The notes under the pieces were generated by a model that ran no database searches, was not told the origin of the DNA, and was given only the letters and a program-made list of their open reading frames with translations. 64,000 bases of DNA from Piliocolobus tephrosceles (taxonomy: Eukaryota > Chordata > Mammalia > Primates > Cercopithecidae), in the NCBI RefSeq assembly GCF_002776525.5, contig NC_045441.1, positions 107,878,041 through 107,942,040 on the forward strand. Reading direction: 5' to 3'. Position numbers and translations under genes: made by a program. This document shows, one piece after another, positions 11,040 to 22,199 of this stretch; position 1 is the stretch's first letter; every line of letters starts with the position of its first letter.

Positions 11040-11330
11040 TTTAAAAAGTATATATGCAATGAACCAATAATTTCACTTTAGGAATTTCTCTGAAGAAAAT
11101 AATCATGGATTTGCAACAAGGATATTTATTTATCATAGTGTTACTTATAATAGCAACAAGTAGAAACTAATTCACTAGAAGTTTTTATTTTATATGATGA
11201 AATTTAACATGGTCATTAAAACCAAGCTAGAGAAATGTTTACTGGCATTTGAAAATACCTGTGAAGTCATGCAAATTTAAAAACAGAAGACATTTTAAAA
11301 GTAAGTACAGTAGGTTTTCTTTCAAAATGA
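11040..11330 (+). mobile_element. L1M ORF2 C-terminal fragment
   Basis: 'ccaataatttcactttagg', 'gaaaataatcatggattt' and 'ttacttataatagcaacaag' match the ORF2 3' end of old L1M elements. It directly follows an L1 3' tail, so it is a separate insertion or a rearranged copy. Confidence 0.55.
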
Positions 11331-11839
11331 ACATTTATGGACATTAGTAGGCATATTAATTGCATACAAATGATTGATTTATAGTAAGGTCTTTTTTTGG
11401 GGGGGATCTGTAATTCTTTCTGGAAAGTAGATCTAACAGTTAATGACAGAGATAAAAAAAGGAGATGTCACTGAGACATCTGCCCAGGATTTCTTTCATT
11501 TTGGGGGGGTGTTTTGTTATTTGTCACAAGGTAATATTATGACTTTTGTAGGCCCTAGGAATTTTTGCTTTCCTGGGCCCCTTCCTCCACAAAGAAGCAT
11601 ATTACAATTATATTTTAGAGTTGCACTGGAATAAAGATGAAATATACTAAGATTACATATTAAAATACTTCCATATAAAAGTTTATTTTTTAATTTTGAT
11701 TTTAAAATAAATTAAAACTATTTCATGAGTCCCTTAAGTTATTGTGGGCTCTTAAACACTTGTACCTATTGTGCCTAACCAAAAATGTGATCCCAATACA
11801 CCACCTCTACTTGCTGTAGATGGCTCACAAAGCATCTAG
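11331..11839. other. Unassigned DNA with G runs
   Basis: There are T-run/G-run junctions at about 11392-11405 and 11503-11510. The block 11545-11590 ('gtaggccctagg', 'cctgggccccttcc') may be a remnant of an old DNA element, but I cannot assign it. Confidence 0.4.
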
Positions 11840-11852
11840 GGTGGTGCTTCTC

Positions 11853-11883
<31 letters not shown>

Positions 11884-12290
11884 ATGGAGTCTCGCTCTGT
11901 TGCACAGGCTGGAGTGCAATGGTGCGATCTCAGCTCACTGCAACCTCCTGAGTAGCTGGGATTACAGGCGCGAGCCACCACACCCAGCTAATTTTTGTGT
12001 TTTTAGTAGAGATGGAGTTTCACCGTATTGGTCAGGCTAGTCTCGAACTCCTGACCTTGTGATCTGCCTTGTGATCAGTCTCCCAAAGTGTTGGGATTAC
12101 AGGCATGAGCCACAGTGCCCAGCCTGTGCTTCTCAAATTTTAATGTGTGTGTGAATCAGTAGAATATTCTTAAAGTACAGATTCTGATTCATATGCAAGA
12201 AATGAGACCTGACATTCTGCATCTCTGACAAGCTCCTAGGTAATGCTGATGACACCGGCCTGTGGCCCCACACTTGGAGTAGAAGGTGCT
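11840..12290. mobile_element. MER5A-type hAT MITE split by an Alu
   Basis: The left terminus 'gggtggtgcttctcaa' is followed, after the Alu, by 'cttctcaaattttaatg', 'gattctgattcatatgc', 'gacaagctcctaggtaatgc' and 'ggccccacacttgg'. These are MER5A blocks in order. Confidence 0.6.
11855..12124 (-). mobile_element. Alu inside the MER5A-type MITE
   Basis: A T run (about 11855-11880) leads into an antisense Alu, with the target duplication GTGCTTCTCAA at 11844-11854 and 12126-12136. An internal block is missing: 'gcaacctcctgagtagctgg' joins two places normally about 35 bp apart. A small local duplication of 'cttgtgatc' lies near 12056-12076. Confidence 0.9.
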
Positions 12291-12509
12291 GGGAAATCAT
12301 TACAATCACCATGACTCATGTATCCTACATAAACTCACATATTACTCTTCAGCATCCTAGCATTTTTCTAAAATGCTTTTTTGTAGCCATTGGTTATAGG
12401 TTCTGAGGCATGCAAGAATATCCTTACTTCCTGCTTCAGACATATCTATTTACCTATTGACCTATATTCATACCCAGACCCATGCTTATATCTAAATCTG
12501 TGTCTCAAA

Positions 12510-12873
12510 GAAGGTGTATTAGTTCATTTCCGTGCTGATGATAAAGACATACCTGAGACTGCACAATTTACAAGAGAAAGAGGTTTAGTGGACTTACAGT
12601 TCCATGTGGCTGAGGAGGCCTCACAATCATGGTGGAATGCAAGGAGGAGCAAGTCACGTCTTCCATGGACAGCATCTGGGAAAGAGAGAGCTTGTGCAGT
12701 GAAACTCCCCCTTACAAAACCATCAGATCTTGTGAAACTTATTCACTATCACAGGAACAGCATGGGAAAGACCCACTCCAGTGATTCAATCATCTCCTAC
12801 CAGGTCCCTCCCACAATAGGTGGGAATTCAAGATGAGATTTGCGTGTGGATGCAGCCAAACCAGATCAGAAGG
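12510..12873 (-). mobile_element. Solo THE1-type LTR with target duplication
   Basis: The LTR 12515-12868 is antisense, starting TGTATTAGTTCATTTCC and ending CAAACCAGATCA. GAAGG flanks it on both sides (12510-12514, 12869-12873), so this is one complete insertion reduced to a solo LTR. The 148-codon open frame over 12390-12836 is LTR sequence. Confidence 0.92.
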
Positions 12874-13285
12874 CATGCCAAAATATTAACAGAGATCATT
12901 TATTTGTAGTGGAAATCTGAATATTTAATGCTTATTTATACTTCACTGTTTACTAATTTCTCTACACCGAGCATGCATCCATTTTCTTAACAAAATATTG
13001 CATATTATAAATACTTAGAAATATTCACTACAAATATATCCATGAAAAGAAACAAAATAAGATGGTCAAGGTATGATGAAAAGGTGCTATTTTGATGATC
13101 TATGTTAGAAAATGTTGAGAAAATAAACCTGGCTGTTAAAAAAGTGAAATAATATTTTAATTTAAAAGTATTTATAGTACATCTAACAGTTTTTTGTTTA
13201 TTATTGCAAAGAAAGCAAATTAAGATTTAAGAGCATATTATTTCAGTAGACAATGTGATTCTGAAGATTATGATTTAAGCCTCTT
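12874..13285. other. Unique AT-rich DNA
   Basis: No gene, RNA or repeat recognised. Confidence 0.5.
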
Positions 13286-13441
13286 GTGGTGGTGCACGCC
13301 TGTAATCCAGCTACTTGGGAGGCTGAGGTGGGATGATGACTTGAACTCAGGACTTTTGAGGCTGCAGTGAGCTATGCTTGGCCACTGCACTCCAGCCTGG
13401 GTCACCTAGGGAGACTCTGTCTTAAAAAAAAAAAAAAAAAA
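13286..13441 (+). mobile_element. Alu monomer (FRAM or truncated AluJ)
   Basis: One sense Alu arm only: 'gtggtggtgcacgcctgtaa', 'gctacttgggaggctgagg', 'gccactgcactccagcctgg', then an A tail. Divergence points to the oldest Alu-class elements. Confidence 0.8.
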
Positions 13442-15069
13442 CAACGAAGAATAGAAAAAGATTCTACAATTTAACTTTTCACTTACTTTGACCAATATTT
13501 AGTATGTAATTGCTAGATCTTGTTTTCTAGTGAATGAATAATTAAGTACATTTAAAAAATTTATTTGCTGGGGTTTCCTTGGCAATGGTCAACATAATCA
13601 ATAACAAGCAAATCCATTAAAATGATTGAAAATTCAGGGCTTATTACGTAGGTTATTATCACGACTTGAAAGACAGTAACAATGCTATTCATTCCAACTC
13701 TTAAATATCTTTGGCACTTAAACTTCTAAAAATTTGTCTTTGGGGATCTATGACATTGGCCAAAAGTTTATTTTTACATTTTTTAAAAGTTAAAACATTG
13801 CTTGTGAGATATTTTTAGTTTATCTGAGTAACATAAAGTAGTATTACTTCACTTTTTCCATGAAATCCTAATGAACATTATTTTTATCACCTCAACTTAT
13901 TACAGAGTAGTGGTTTTTCCTCCATCAATTCATATTTTAACTTATAGCATGTGAATTTTTTCTTAGTCTTTATCTGATCATCTATCAGACTTTATTAGTT
14001 ATAAATGCTAGCTTAAATCCAAATTATTTGAAGAGAAAACTAAACAAAAATCCATAATTTCAGATTAGGCAAATATATTTTGCTTGGCAGTCGAGACTGA
14101 ATATAACTGAATAATATAGTATGTCATCACACTATAACAAATACTATATATATATATGTGTATAACATCTTTGAAGTTTTAATGTTCTCTTTGTGCTATA
14201 CCTTTTAAAATTTTATTTATAACCAGTATATGACATATAAACAATGGCAAGTTTTCAAAGTTTCAATTCATTACAGGTATTAAATGTACCCAAAATTATA
14301 CCTTTCTCCATTCACTTGAGGTGACCTGTTATTTGGCACTTTTTGGATGGAAATATTCTCATTCAACTCATGAAATGTTTTCAACTATGTTAGTGCTAGT
14401 ATGTAGTAACTGCCTTATCCAGACATATAATTCTTAAAGAAATACTGGAATGGAACACCATGAAAATTAATATTCTGTGTTTCCCCTGCAGACCCTTAGA
14501 AAAAGGAATTTTATATGATTTTTGCAGTAATCTGATATAAGCCTGTATAACTTAAGGATCACATTCACGTTCTTTCCCATAATTACTTAGCACCAAGCCA
14601 ACACCCTGTATACAATGCCATATTTATTTTAAGTGAACTATAGTTTTGAGGTTTTACAATTTCTTTGCGTAATGTGTATATTTAGAAAATATATACATAC
14701 GGTTGACAGACGTTATAACTATTCCTGCTGTACAATATAGCCATTGAACCTTTGTCTTTGAGTCATATAAACATAATCTTATGAACTGTTTTAAACTTCA
14801 GGAAATAGATTACTTTATCCAGTATTTCAAATTTTAAATTTTTTACGGCCACATGTACATATATAATATTTATATATGTGAAAGGGATTCATAATTACTT
14901 ATATAAATCTGTCCCAATTAATTTATTCATGTATTTCTCCTGAAAGTCTTCATGACTCCTCCTTTAGTAGTGAGAAGCATGATGTCATGGAGAGCCAGTG
15001 ACCTACTAAGAATAAAATTACTTTTATAAAATTAAATCATTTAGAGATACAGTGATATTTCTAATGATA
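13442..15069. other. Unassigned AT-rich DNA
   Basis: A short (AT)n with TG lies at 14142-14163. The part 14180-14300 weakly resembles an antisense L1M 3' UTR, but I cannot support it. No coding signal. Confidence 0.45.
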
Positions 15070-15290
15070 TAAAATTTGAAATGTAAAAATGTGCGAAGCA
15101 TCTATATGAGTTACGCAACATAATAGAAAAAGATCCCCGTGATTCTACCACCCAATTTAAGAACTAGAATATTACTGAGAGTATTTTATCTACTTATGTG
15201 TTCTCATTTATTTCCCCCCCAGAAGAAATAACTATACTGAATTTTGTGTTTATATTTCTAATCCTTTTAAACATTAATTATTTATATATA
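15070..15290 (-). mobile_element. L1M 3' UTR fragment, antisense
   Basis: 'gatccccgtgattctaccac', 'ccagaagaaataactatac' and 'tgaattttgtgtttatattt' follow the antisense 3' UTR of an old L1M family. Confidence 0.45.
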
Positions 15291-15293
15291 TAT

Positions 15294-15500
15294 TTTAGAG
15301 ATAGGGTCTCATTCTGTCACCCAGGCTGGAGTGAAGTTGTGAGATCCTAGCTCACTGCAGCCTCCAACTACTAGGCTCAAGTTATCCTCTCACCTCAGCT
15401 TCTTGAGTAGCTAGGACTACAGGTGTATGCACACCACTTCACCCACCTAATTTTTAAACTTTTTTTTTTGTAGATATGGGGTCCTACTGTGTTAGATTTT
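15294..15500 (-). mobile_element. AluJ-like, antisense, truncated
   Basis: The body starts 'agagatagggtctcattctg' and has 'cccaggctggagtg' and 'ctaggactacaggtgtatgc'. It runs through the mid T tract into 'gtagatatggggtcctactg', the Alu 'gtagagacggggtctc...' position. The left arm is not continued normally; the tandem array follows instead. Confidence 0.75.
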
Positions 15501-15735
15501 TTTTTTTTTTTGTAGATATAGAGTCTTATTGTGTTAAATATTTTTTTTGTAGATATGGGGTCCTACTGTGTTAGTTTTTTTTTTTTTTGTAGATATAGAG
15601 TCTTATTGTATTAAACATTTTTTTTTTTTGTAGATGTGGGGTCCTACTGTGTTAGAGTTTTTTTTTTTATGTAGATATGGAGTCTTATTGTGTTAAATAT
15701 TTTTTTGTAGATATGGGGTCTTACTGTGTTACTTA
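15461..15735. repeat. Seven-copy minisatellite grown from an Alu
   Basis: The unit is a T run plus GTAGATRTRG..GT..TA, with GTAGAT starting at 15470, 15512, 15549, 15589, 15630, 15671 and 15707 (spacing 36-42). Copies alternate in type. Odd copies read 'ggggtc(c/t)tactgtgtta', even copies read 'gagtcttattgt(g/a)ttaaa'. The true period is therefore a dimer of 77-82 bp. Confidence 0.95.
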
Positions 15736-15760
15736 TGTTCAGGCTGATTACTTATGTTCA
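15729..15760. repeat. Short direct duplication
   Basis: TTACTTATGTTCA occurs twice, 19 bp apart, immediately after the last unit of the tandem array. It marks the array's right edge. Confidence 0.85.
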
Positions 15761-15783
15761 TTGGTTTTCAATGACATATATAG

Positions 15784-15976
15784 CAGGGATTAGCAATCTA
15801 TGTCCCACTGACCTATGTACTAAATCCAAACAACCCTATGTTTTTGTAAACCCCATGAGGTAAGAATTATTTCTGTATTGTTAGTGTTGTAAAAAACATG
15901 TGAGATCGTATATGCCCCACAAAGCTTAAGCTATTTAATATCTGACACTTTATAGAAAAATGTTTGCCAAACCCTG
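15784..15976. mobile_element. hAT-type MITE
   Basis: The ends are CAGGGATTAGCAATC and GTTTGCCAAACCCTG, inverted repeats of each other with decay. Inside are 'ccaaacaaccctatgttttt' and 'gccccacaaagcttaag'. This is the antisense form of the family at 571-892, without its optional interior. No clear 8-bp target duplication remains. Confidence 0.65.
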
Positions 15977-16582
15977 CTGTAAAATATTCTGCTGTGTGAA
16001 TACATTACACATTGGGTCATAATTGAGAGTTCATATGTAATTGATCTTAATCTACAGAAAATTGTGTGATCTATAAGTAGGATATTTTTCTCCAAAAAGC
16101 TTGTAATTTTGTTACTCCTCGGAACTAAAAGGAGCTGCAATCCTAGAAGCAAGGTAATCCTTTCATGGCTTAATTCAGAGCCTCAGTTTTAGCTCCCCTA
16201 TCTTCCATGATAGCTCTTGATGCTGATATTAACATTCGCCCTCTGTGTAAACTCACCTTGAGTGTCTGTGTATTGTTCACCATTTGAGTTTCAGTTTACA
16301 TGGTGATGGTGGTCACGGCGCTGGGAGTATCAGGCTTTTCTTTGTTACCCACAAGCTCATGCATACTACATATGTTATATTTTATGCAAGGTCTGATTAT
16401 TACATAATGGGAAGAAGAACTGTCAGGATATCTAGTGTACCTTATTATTTGAAACATAGCCGCCAAAATTTGCTTAATTTATTAGAAATTAGTAATTTAA
16501 AACCTGTGTCATAAAACTGTAAAGCGCTAAAAGTCCTTCTAAATTCTAAAAGGCTATACATAGGTGTTTTAAAAGTTATTCT
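15977..16582. other. Unique DNA
   Basis: Open frames 15931-16152 (minus) and 16284-16514 (plus) show no recognisable domain. No repeat is assigned. Confidence 0.45.
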
Positions 16583-16766
16583 CAGTTTCAACTGTGAGAA
16601 CAAAATACCATAGACTAGGTTAGCTTAAACAGAATAAATTTGTTTTTCATAGTTCTGGAGGCTGGGGAGTTCAAGAACACTGTGCCAGAATGGTTGGTTT
16701 CTGATGAGGGCTCTCTTCTTGGCTGGTACATGACTGCTTTCTCATGGCATCCTCACATAGACTTCA
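16583..16766 (-). mobile_element. MLT1 LTR fragment
   Basis: 'aacaaaataccatagactag', 'ttcatagttctggaggctgg' and 'tctgatgagggctctcttc' match the antisense 3' half of MLT1 (ERVL-MaLR). The outer part is missing. Confidence 0.7.
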
Positions 16767-16815
16767 GTTTACTCATCTGTAAAATTAGGATCTTGGATAA
16801 CGTGATCCAAACCCC
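16767..16815. repeat. MIR/L2-like remnant
   Basis: 'cagtttactcatctgtaaaa' is the conserved MIR/L2 tail motif, but only about 50 bp can be followed. Confidence 0.35.
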
Positions 16816-16840
16816 AAATACTAAATATAAGTCTTAATGT

Positions 16841-17462
16841 AGAGACTTGCACAAGAGAAAGTCAAAAGTGATTTTTTTCTTTGTCAAGTTGTATACATAT
16901 ATAACTTCTGATATATATATATACCAGAAAGAAAGTGATAATCAAAGGTTGTTTGATAAAACTAAAAGAGATACTTGATGAAAAGGTTCTCCCAATTATT
17001 TTCTTGAACCAAATAAAGTCTTGCTTAAAATTACTTCAGTTTTACTCTGGGAATAGTAAATTGGCTTATGCACAGTATGGAATAATACTACATTACTATT
17101 GACTATTCTTGAAAAGAGAACAGGAATGATATGAGAATAACATTCTTCCTCATGTCACTGAAAAAAATACGCTGAAAATTCTATCTTTGTGCTAGATTGT
17201 AAGCTTCAGTTGGACACATGCCTTGCTAACTAAATTATCTGAACTCATTAAATATTAGTAATAGGTGTGTTCAAATTAACAATTGTATCTTGTCTAATTT
17301 TTCCTTTCTTTCTAGCGGAGTTGCTGTTCAAAAGGGAAGATGCTAGAAAGATACCAGTTGAAGGAATAAGAGAAAGGAACGAAAGGAACTAAATCTTTGG
17401 GTAAGCCCCCAATTGGATAATAAGATTTTGTCAAAGAATTTGGTCTTGTTTCCCAATACATA
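16841..17462. other. Unique AT-rich DNA
   Basis: A short (TA)n lies at 16907-16922. Otherwise nothing recognised. Confidence 0.5.
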
Positions 17463-17463
17463 C

Positions 17464-17485
17464 AAAAAAAAAAAAAAAAAAAAAT
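17464..17485 (+). repeat. Poly(A) run just upstream of an Alu
   Basis: About 22 A, followed by TACAT and then the Alu 5' end. ATACAT also lies just left of the run, so this may be part of a target duplication or the tail of an older insertion. Confidence 0.8.
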
Positions 17486-17489
17486 ACAT

Positions 17490-17796
17490 GGCCAGGCACA
17501 GTGGCTCATGCCTGTAATTCCAGCACTTAGAGAGGCTGAGGCAGGTGGATCATAAGATCAGGAGATTGAGACCTTACTGACTAACACAGTGAAACCCTGT
17601 CTCTACTAAAAATACAAAAAAACTTAGCTGGGCGTGGTGGCGGGCGCCTGTAGTCCCAGCTACTCAGGAGGTTGAGACAGGAGAATGGCGTGAACCTGGG
17701 AGGCGGAGTTTGCAGTGAGCCGAGACTCTAGTCTGGGCAACAGAGTGAGACTCCATCTCAAAAACAAACAAAACAAAACAAAACAAAACAAAAACA
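17490..17796 (+). mobile_element. AluY-like element with a right-arm deletion
   Basis: Sense Alu from GGCCAGGCACAGTGGC to an A-rich (CAAAA)n tail. The Y-type block 'gagaatggcgtgaacctgg' is present. The right arm lacks about 20 bp around 'gccgagactctagtctggg', where 'atcgcgccactgcactccag' is normal. Confidence 0.88.
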
Positions 17797-17836
17797 CTAC
17801 CTATAAAAACTACATAGAGAATATTGTGGAAGGTAA

Positions 17837-18015
17837 TGTTTCTCAAACCTGAGCATGTGTCCGAATCACCGGGAAGCACCACAGATTGCTGGGCCTCACT
17901 CCCTTAGAGTTTCTGATTCAGAATAGTTGAGGTGGAAACCCACTCCAAATGTGCATGTCTAATAAGTTCCCAGGTCATGTTCATGTTACTGGTCTGGAAA
18001 CCACAATTCAAGAAA
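17837..18015. mobile_element. MER5A-type hAT MITE
   Basis: 'gtttctcaaacctgagcatg', 'cacagattgctgggcctc', 'gagtttctgattcagaatag' and 'taataagttcccaggtcatg' are in MER5A order, ending 'ggaaaccacaattcaag'. Confidence 0.75.
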
Positions 18016-18079
18016 TATTAAAGTCTTTTTAGTCCTTTATAATCCCAATAATATCCTTGGAATAATCTAGGCCATGGAA

Positions 18080-18446
18080 AACTACGTCTATTTATTTATT
18101 TATTTATTTATTTATTTATTTTATTATTATTATTATTATTTTTGAGACGGAGTCTCGCTCTGTCGCCCAGGCTAGAGTGCAGTGGCCGGATCTCAGCTCA
18201 CTGCAAGCTCCGCCTCCCGGGTTTACGCCATTCTCCTGCCTCAGCCTCCCGAGTAGCTGGGACTACAGGCGCCCACCACCTCGCCCAGCTAGGTTTTTGT
18301 ATTTTTTTAGTAGAGACGGGGTTTCACCGTGTTAGTCAGGATGGTCTCGATCTCCTGACCTCGTGATCCGCCCGTCTCGGCCTCCCAAAGTGCTGGGATT
18401 ACAGGCTTGAGCCACCGCGCCCGGCCCCCAACTAAGTCTATTTATT
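18080..18446 (-). mobile_element. AluYR-type Alu, Old World monkey lineage
   Basis: Body about 18143-18426 antisense. The tail has become (ATTT)n then (ATT)n at 18091-18142. The 17-bp target duplication AACTACGTCTATTTATT (18080-18096) recurs at 18430-18446 with one change. Diagnostic bases: 'gtggccggatctcag', 'gggtttacgcc', 'cccgtctcggcc' and 'caggcttgagcc'. Low divergence shows a recent insertion. Confidence 0.93.
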
Positions 18447-20251
18447 ATGATTGGTATGAAGACTTAAATCAGCAGGCCATATTACATTTTAAGAAAGTCA
18501 TTCAGAACCTGCCTTTACATTTATTATAAGGATGTTGGTATCACATGGTATGTATTGATTGGCTACTTTTCTATCTTAGCTCATTGCTCACTATATACAT
18601 GGGTTCTTTTTGTACATGAAAACATAGGAGAGAAATTCCATCATATGGAATTTCAATAAAATCAAAATTGAAAAATATTACAAAAATATTTTAGTTTTTT
18701 AAATTCTGTTTTAAGAAACTAACCATGTTTTTTGGAATGATTTCTAGGAAACTCAGAGACAAATTTGCAGCCAATGTCTAATAGAGTATATGAGAAATTA
18801 TATTGGGCATTTGTGTACTAATTTTATGCTTGGCTTCATCGTATATCATTTAACCGAATTTTTCTTACCTATTCCATCAATTTCCTGTTATTTTTATATA
18901 TTTTTCCTTTTTTGTATCTTTATAGTTTTTTTTTAATTTGGAAAATAGTAAGGATAATGATTATGAAGTAAGTGACTAGTTAAGTAATGAACAGATAATT
19001 CCAAAATTAGTAAAATTAGGTTTAAATAAATTCATGTGATATAACAGAGTAGATTTAGGGAATCTGTTGTATGTTTCCTAGAGTGTTACACTTATTATTT
19101 GGTTATATTCACATGTATTTTTTTAACAGAGTCATTTTTATTGTATATCAATGTTAACTGAAATTTACCATGAGGTTCACAGAACATAAGCTGTGATTGT
19201 TTAAATATTAGGACACAGCCCACCAAGTCCAGGAGTTTTTCCTTTGCAAGGAAAATGGGAGAGTCTTCATAAATCTAAGTGATACTGCTTCCTGTTATAT
19301 ATCAGGAATGTCATATTTATTATTGTATGGAAAACTACAAAAAGGGGGGAGCACTATTTATTTATGGTAGATTATTTTTACTTGTTCAAGTATACTATCT
19401 TTAATTAGCCGAAGGAAAAATTGCCAAAACAAATGAGGAAGGGGGTTGTTTTCTGTTGTTGTCATTAAAGGTCTTGTGTTCACCACAGCGTCAGTGAAAT
19501 ATTCCCCATATCATTCTGCAGTCTTGTTGATTCTTTTAAATAAACATTGAGTCAAGCAGAGGGAAATCATTTCCACATTTCCTGTAGAAAATACATATGT
19601 TTTCTATTTAAAATTTTGGAACTTTTTTTGTTTTAATTGAGGAGATTAATTTACTAGCATGTTCATGTTTCTCTACACTGTAATTTGTTTTTAATTACAC
19701 GTGAATGCCATATGTACTTCATTGACACTCTTTATTAATTCTTGAAAGTAAATTTGCTCACCACTCATGTCATTTGTATCATGGGGTGTGTGTTCCTGTG
19801 TTCCTTGTTAAGTGATTCCTTTCTAATATCTAAATAATTAGCTAATTAAGGGCATGATCCTAGGGTTCTTATGCAAGGATAACACCCACTGGCTTAAAGA
19901 CAGCATGATTTGCTTTTATTGTAGATCACAGTGCTGACTATCCTCATCATGTTGTTTTTCCTAATTAATGTAGTATTCATATTTGCAAATGTTCACCTGT
20001 TAAAATAAGCTTGTTAAACACGCTTGTTGATTTCTGTATTGTAAAGCTCGCTGATGGCAGATGCTAGAGTATCTCAGTGGATTCCATTTGGGTCCACTGA
20101 TATGTAGTTTTCACTACATCCACCATTCTGGCAAATATCTGTAATTGATCACAGGAATTGTTGTGTTAACGAGTAGAATTAGATCAGACCAAACAACCCA
20201 GCCCAGAGAAACTAACCCTGCTACTACTCATAAGAATTATACTAGCTTATA
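18447..20251. other. Unique AT-rich DNA with homeodomain-like palindrome
   Basis: No exon recognised. The perfect 14-bp palindrome TAATTAGCTAATTA lies at 19835-19848. Several more TAATTA/ATTAAT cores fall between 19630 and 19980. Could be a conserved noncoding element; not provable here. Confidence 0.35.
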
Positions 20252-20352
20252 CTTTTTTAGCAGTTACTGTTTCCCAGACACTGTTACATAACTAACTCTG
20301 TTAATCACCACAAAAACTTTCTGAAATTTGTACATATCCTAATAATAGTGGA
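20252..20352 (-). repeat. MIR SINE fragment
   Basis: 'tttagcagttactgtttccc', 'cagacactgttacataac' and 'gttaatcaccacaaaaac' match antisense MIR. Confidence 0.5.
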
Positions 20353-20635
20353 ATCTTTTGGCAGCATTTCTCTAAGCAAGCGGCCCCTTATAGAAAAACC
20401 ATAGGTGATTCTCTTAATTTCTAAATTAACACCCAATGCAATGCCAAGGCATTCCAGTACCTTCACAGTTTGATGTTGACCCACCTGTATGATTTGTATC
20501 TACAACTTTTAACCTTTTCCTAACCCCTCACCCCTCATAGTGTCCTTCAAGTCCGTATCAGACTACGTGGTGTTCACTGACTATATACTGGGCTATCTAT
20601 CCATCTCGTTGACTTGGATTTTGCTTCTGCTCTTA

Positions 20636-20636
<1 letters not shown>

Positions 20637-20684
<48 letters not shown>
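20637..20684 (+). repeat. (ATCT)12 microsatellite
   Basis: Twelve uninterrupted ATCT units. A likely polymorphic tetranucleotide locus. Confidence 0.97.
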
Positions 20685-20686
<2 letters not shown>

Positions 20687-20915
20687 TTAACGTTCCTCCT
20701 CTTTTTATTATTATATAGTGAAGTGCTACTACCTCTACATCTAAAACATCATCACCTCCTGAATGAAGTCCTTCCTGAATATCAGCATTAGTGAAAGTCT
20801 TCATGCTCTGCTTCTATTGCAGTGTTTCTAAAAGTACAATATTTGATGCATTGTTTTATGTATACACACACTTTCAAGATTATTTAGAAATAGTATTTTT
20901 TTTTTCCTACTCTCC

Positions 20916-21297
20916 TCATATGATTTGGCTGTGTCCCCACCCAAAATCTCACCTTGAATTGTATCCACATAATCCCTACATGTTAAGGAAGAGACCAGGT
21001 GGAGGTAACTGAATCATGGGGCCGTTTTTCCCCATGCTGTCCTTGTGATAGTGACTGTGTTCTCATGAGATTTGAGATCTGATGATTTTGTAAGTGTTTG
21101 GTGGTTCCTCCTGCATTCATTCTCTCTCCTGTGTCTTGTGAAGAAGGTGCCTGTCTCCCTTTCATCTTGTGCGATGAATGTAAGTTTCCTGAGGACTCCT
21201 CAGCCATGCAGAACTGTGAGTCAATGAAGTTTCTTTCCTTTATAAATTGCCCAGGCTTGGGTATTTCTTTATAACAGTGTGAAAATGGACTAATATA
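20916..21297 (+). mobile_element. MST/THE1-type solo LTR
   Basis: It starts TCATATGATTTGGCTGTG (decayed TGATATGG) and ends GGACTAATATA. Inside are 'cccaaaatctcaccttg', 'gtgaagaaggtgcctg' and 'tttataaattgcccagg'. I see no clean 5-bp target duplication, so an end may have been lost. Confidence 0.9.
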
Positions 21298-21599
21298 TCT
21301 TATATTTCTTTGAACAATTTTATTCCATCTCTTCCTGTGCATCTTTGATCTCAGTATATTCATTATCACTGATGGTGCTTTTTATATCATCCAGTTCACT
21401 TTCTAGATTACATAGCTTTCACTCCTGTCTAAATTGTTTGTGATGCAGCACTTTTTGATCCTTATATGATGCTGTTGCTGAAATATTTTATCCTAGAAGT
21501 TCCAATTTACTTAATCTTAGGAGAGATTGCTTTTTTATTTATCCCATAGGTTCTATATTCATGATCACAACATCCTAACACTTAATGTTTTACTTTATT
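21298..21599. other. Unique DNA
   Basis: Nothing recognised. Confidence 0.45.
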
Positions 21600-21745
21600 T
21601 GTTTGTTTAACTGACAAATAAAAATTGTATGTATTTGTGGTGTACAAAATAATGTTTTGATATAAATATACATTGTAGAATGGCTAAATCAAGCTAAGTA
21701 ATGCCTTGTACTATATCATATGCCTTATATTATAACATTACATTT
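21600..21745 (-). mobile_element. L1M 3' UTR fragment, antisense
   Basis: 'tatttgtggtgtacaaaata', 'atgttttgatataaatatac' and 'gaatggctaaatcaagctaa' match the antisense 3' UTR of L1M. The same family piece is at 52530-52700. Confidence 0.65.
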
Positions 21746-22199
21746 TATTTAGCTTATTCTAGTACTTATACCAATCTTTAAGACATTTATTTATTTACAT
21801 GAATGACTGATTGTGAGATTAGGAATTCTTTGAGGACAAATTCCCCACCCCGCCCCACCACGACCACACATACACAAATTGCCTCTCTCCATACACACAT
21901 ATACATATACAAATACATGCTTCGATTTAGCCTAGCAATGCTCTTAAAGAGACTCCAGGGCCATTATGTGCTAGTATATGGAAAATATATTTTACCTATA
22001 CTTTAAAAATTATTGTCTTTTACCTTTTATCTTCTAATTTCACTTAATTTTACTTATAAGCATTTATTAAGTAGTACATTAATAGTAATATGTTATTCTG
22101 CTTTTAGATAACAGCCTTTCCTCAATACAATGCAACTTTCTTAAACATTGAGTCCTTGTCTTTTCTATAATTTATTTATTTTGTGTTCCCTGCATACCA
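21746..22199. other. Unique DNA with C/CA-rich patch
   Basis: 21842-21918 is C-rich then CA/TA-rich. Otherwise nothing recognised. Confidence 0.45.

Noticed and set aside
10696..11070. Highly charged open frames on both strands
   Set aside because: They are translations of the GA-rich tract in an L1 3' UTR, with open frames on both strands and no codon bias.
12390..12836. 148-codon plus-strand open frame
   Set aside because: Most of it is the antisense solo THE1 LTR.
15461..15735. CRISPR-like array
   Set aside because: The regular units are derived from Alu and T runs, and the intervals are repeats rather than unique spacers.
20983..21369. 128-codon minus-strand open frame
   Set aside because: It is antisense to the MST/THE1 LTR at 20916-21297.
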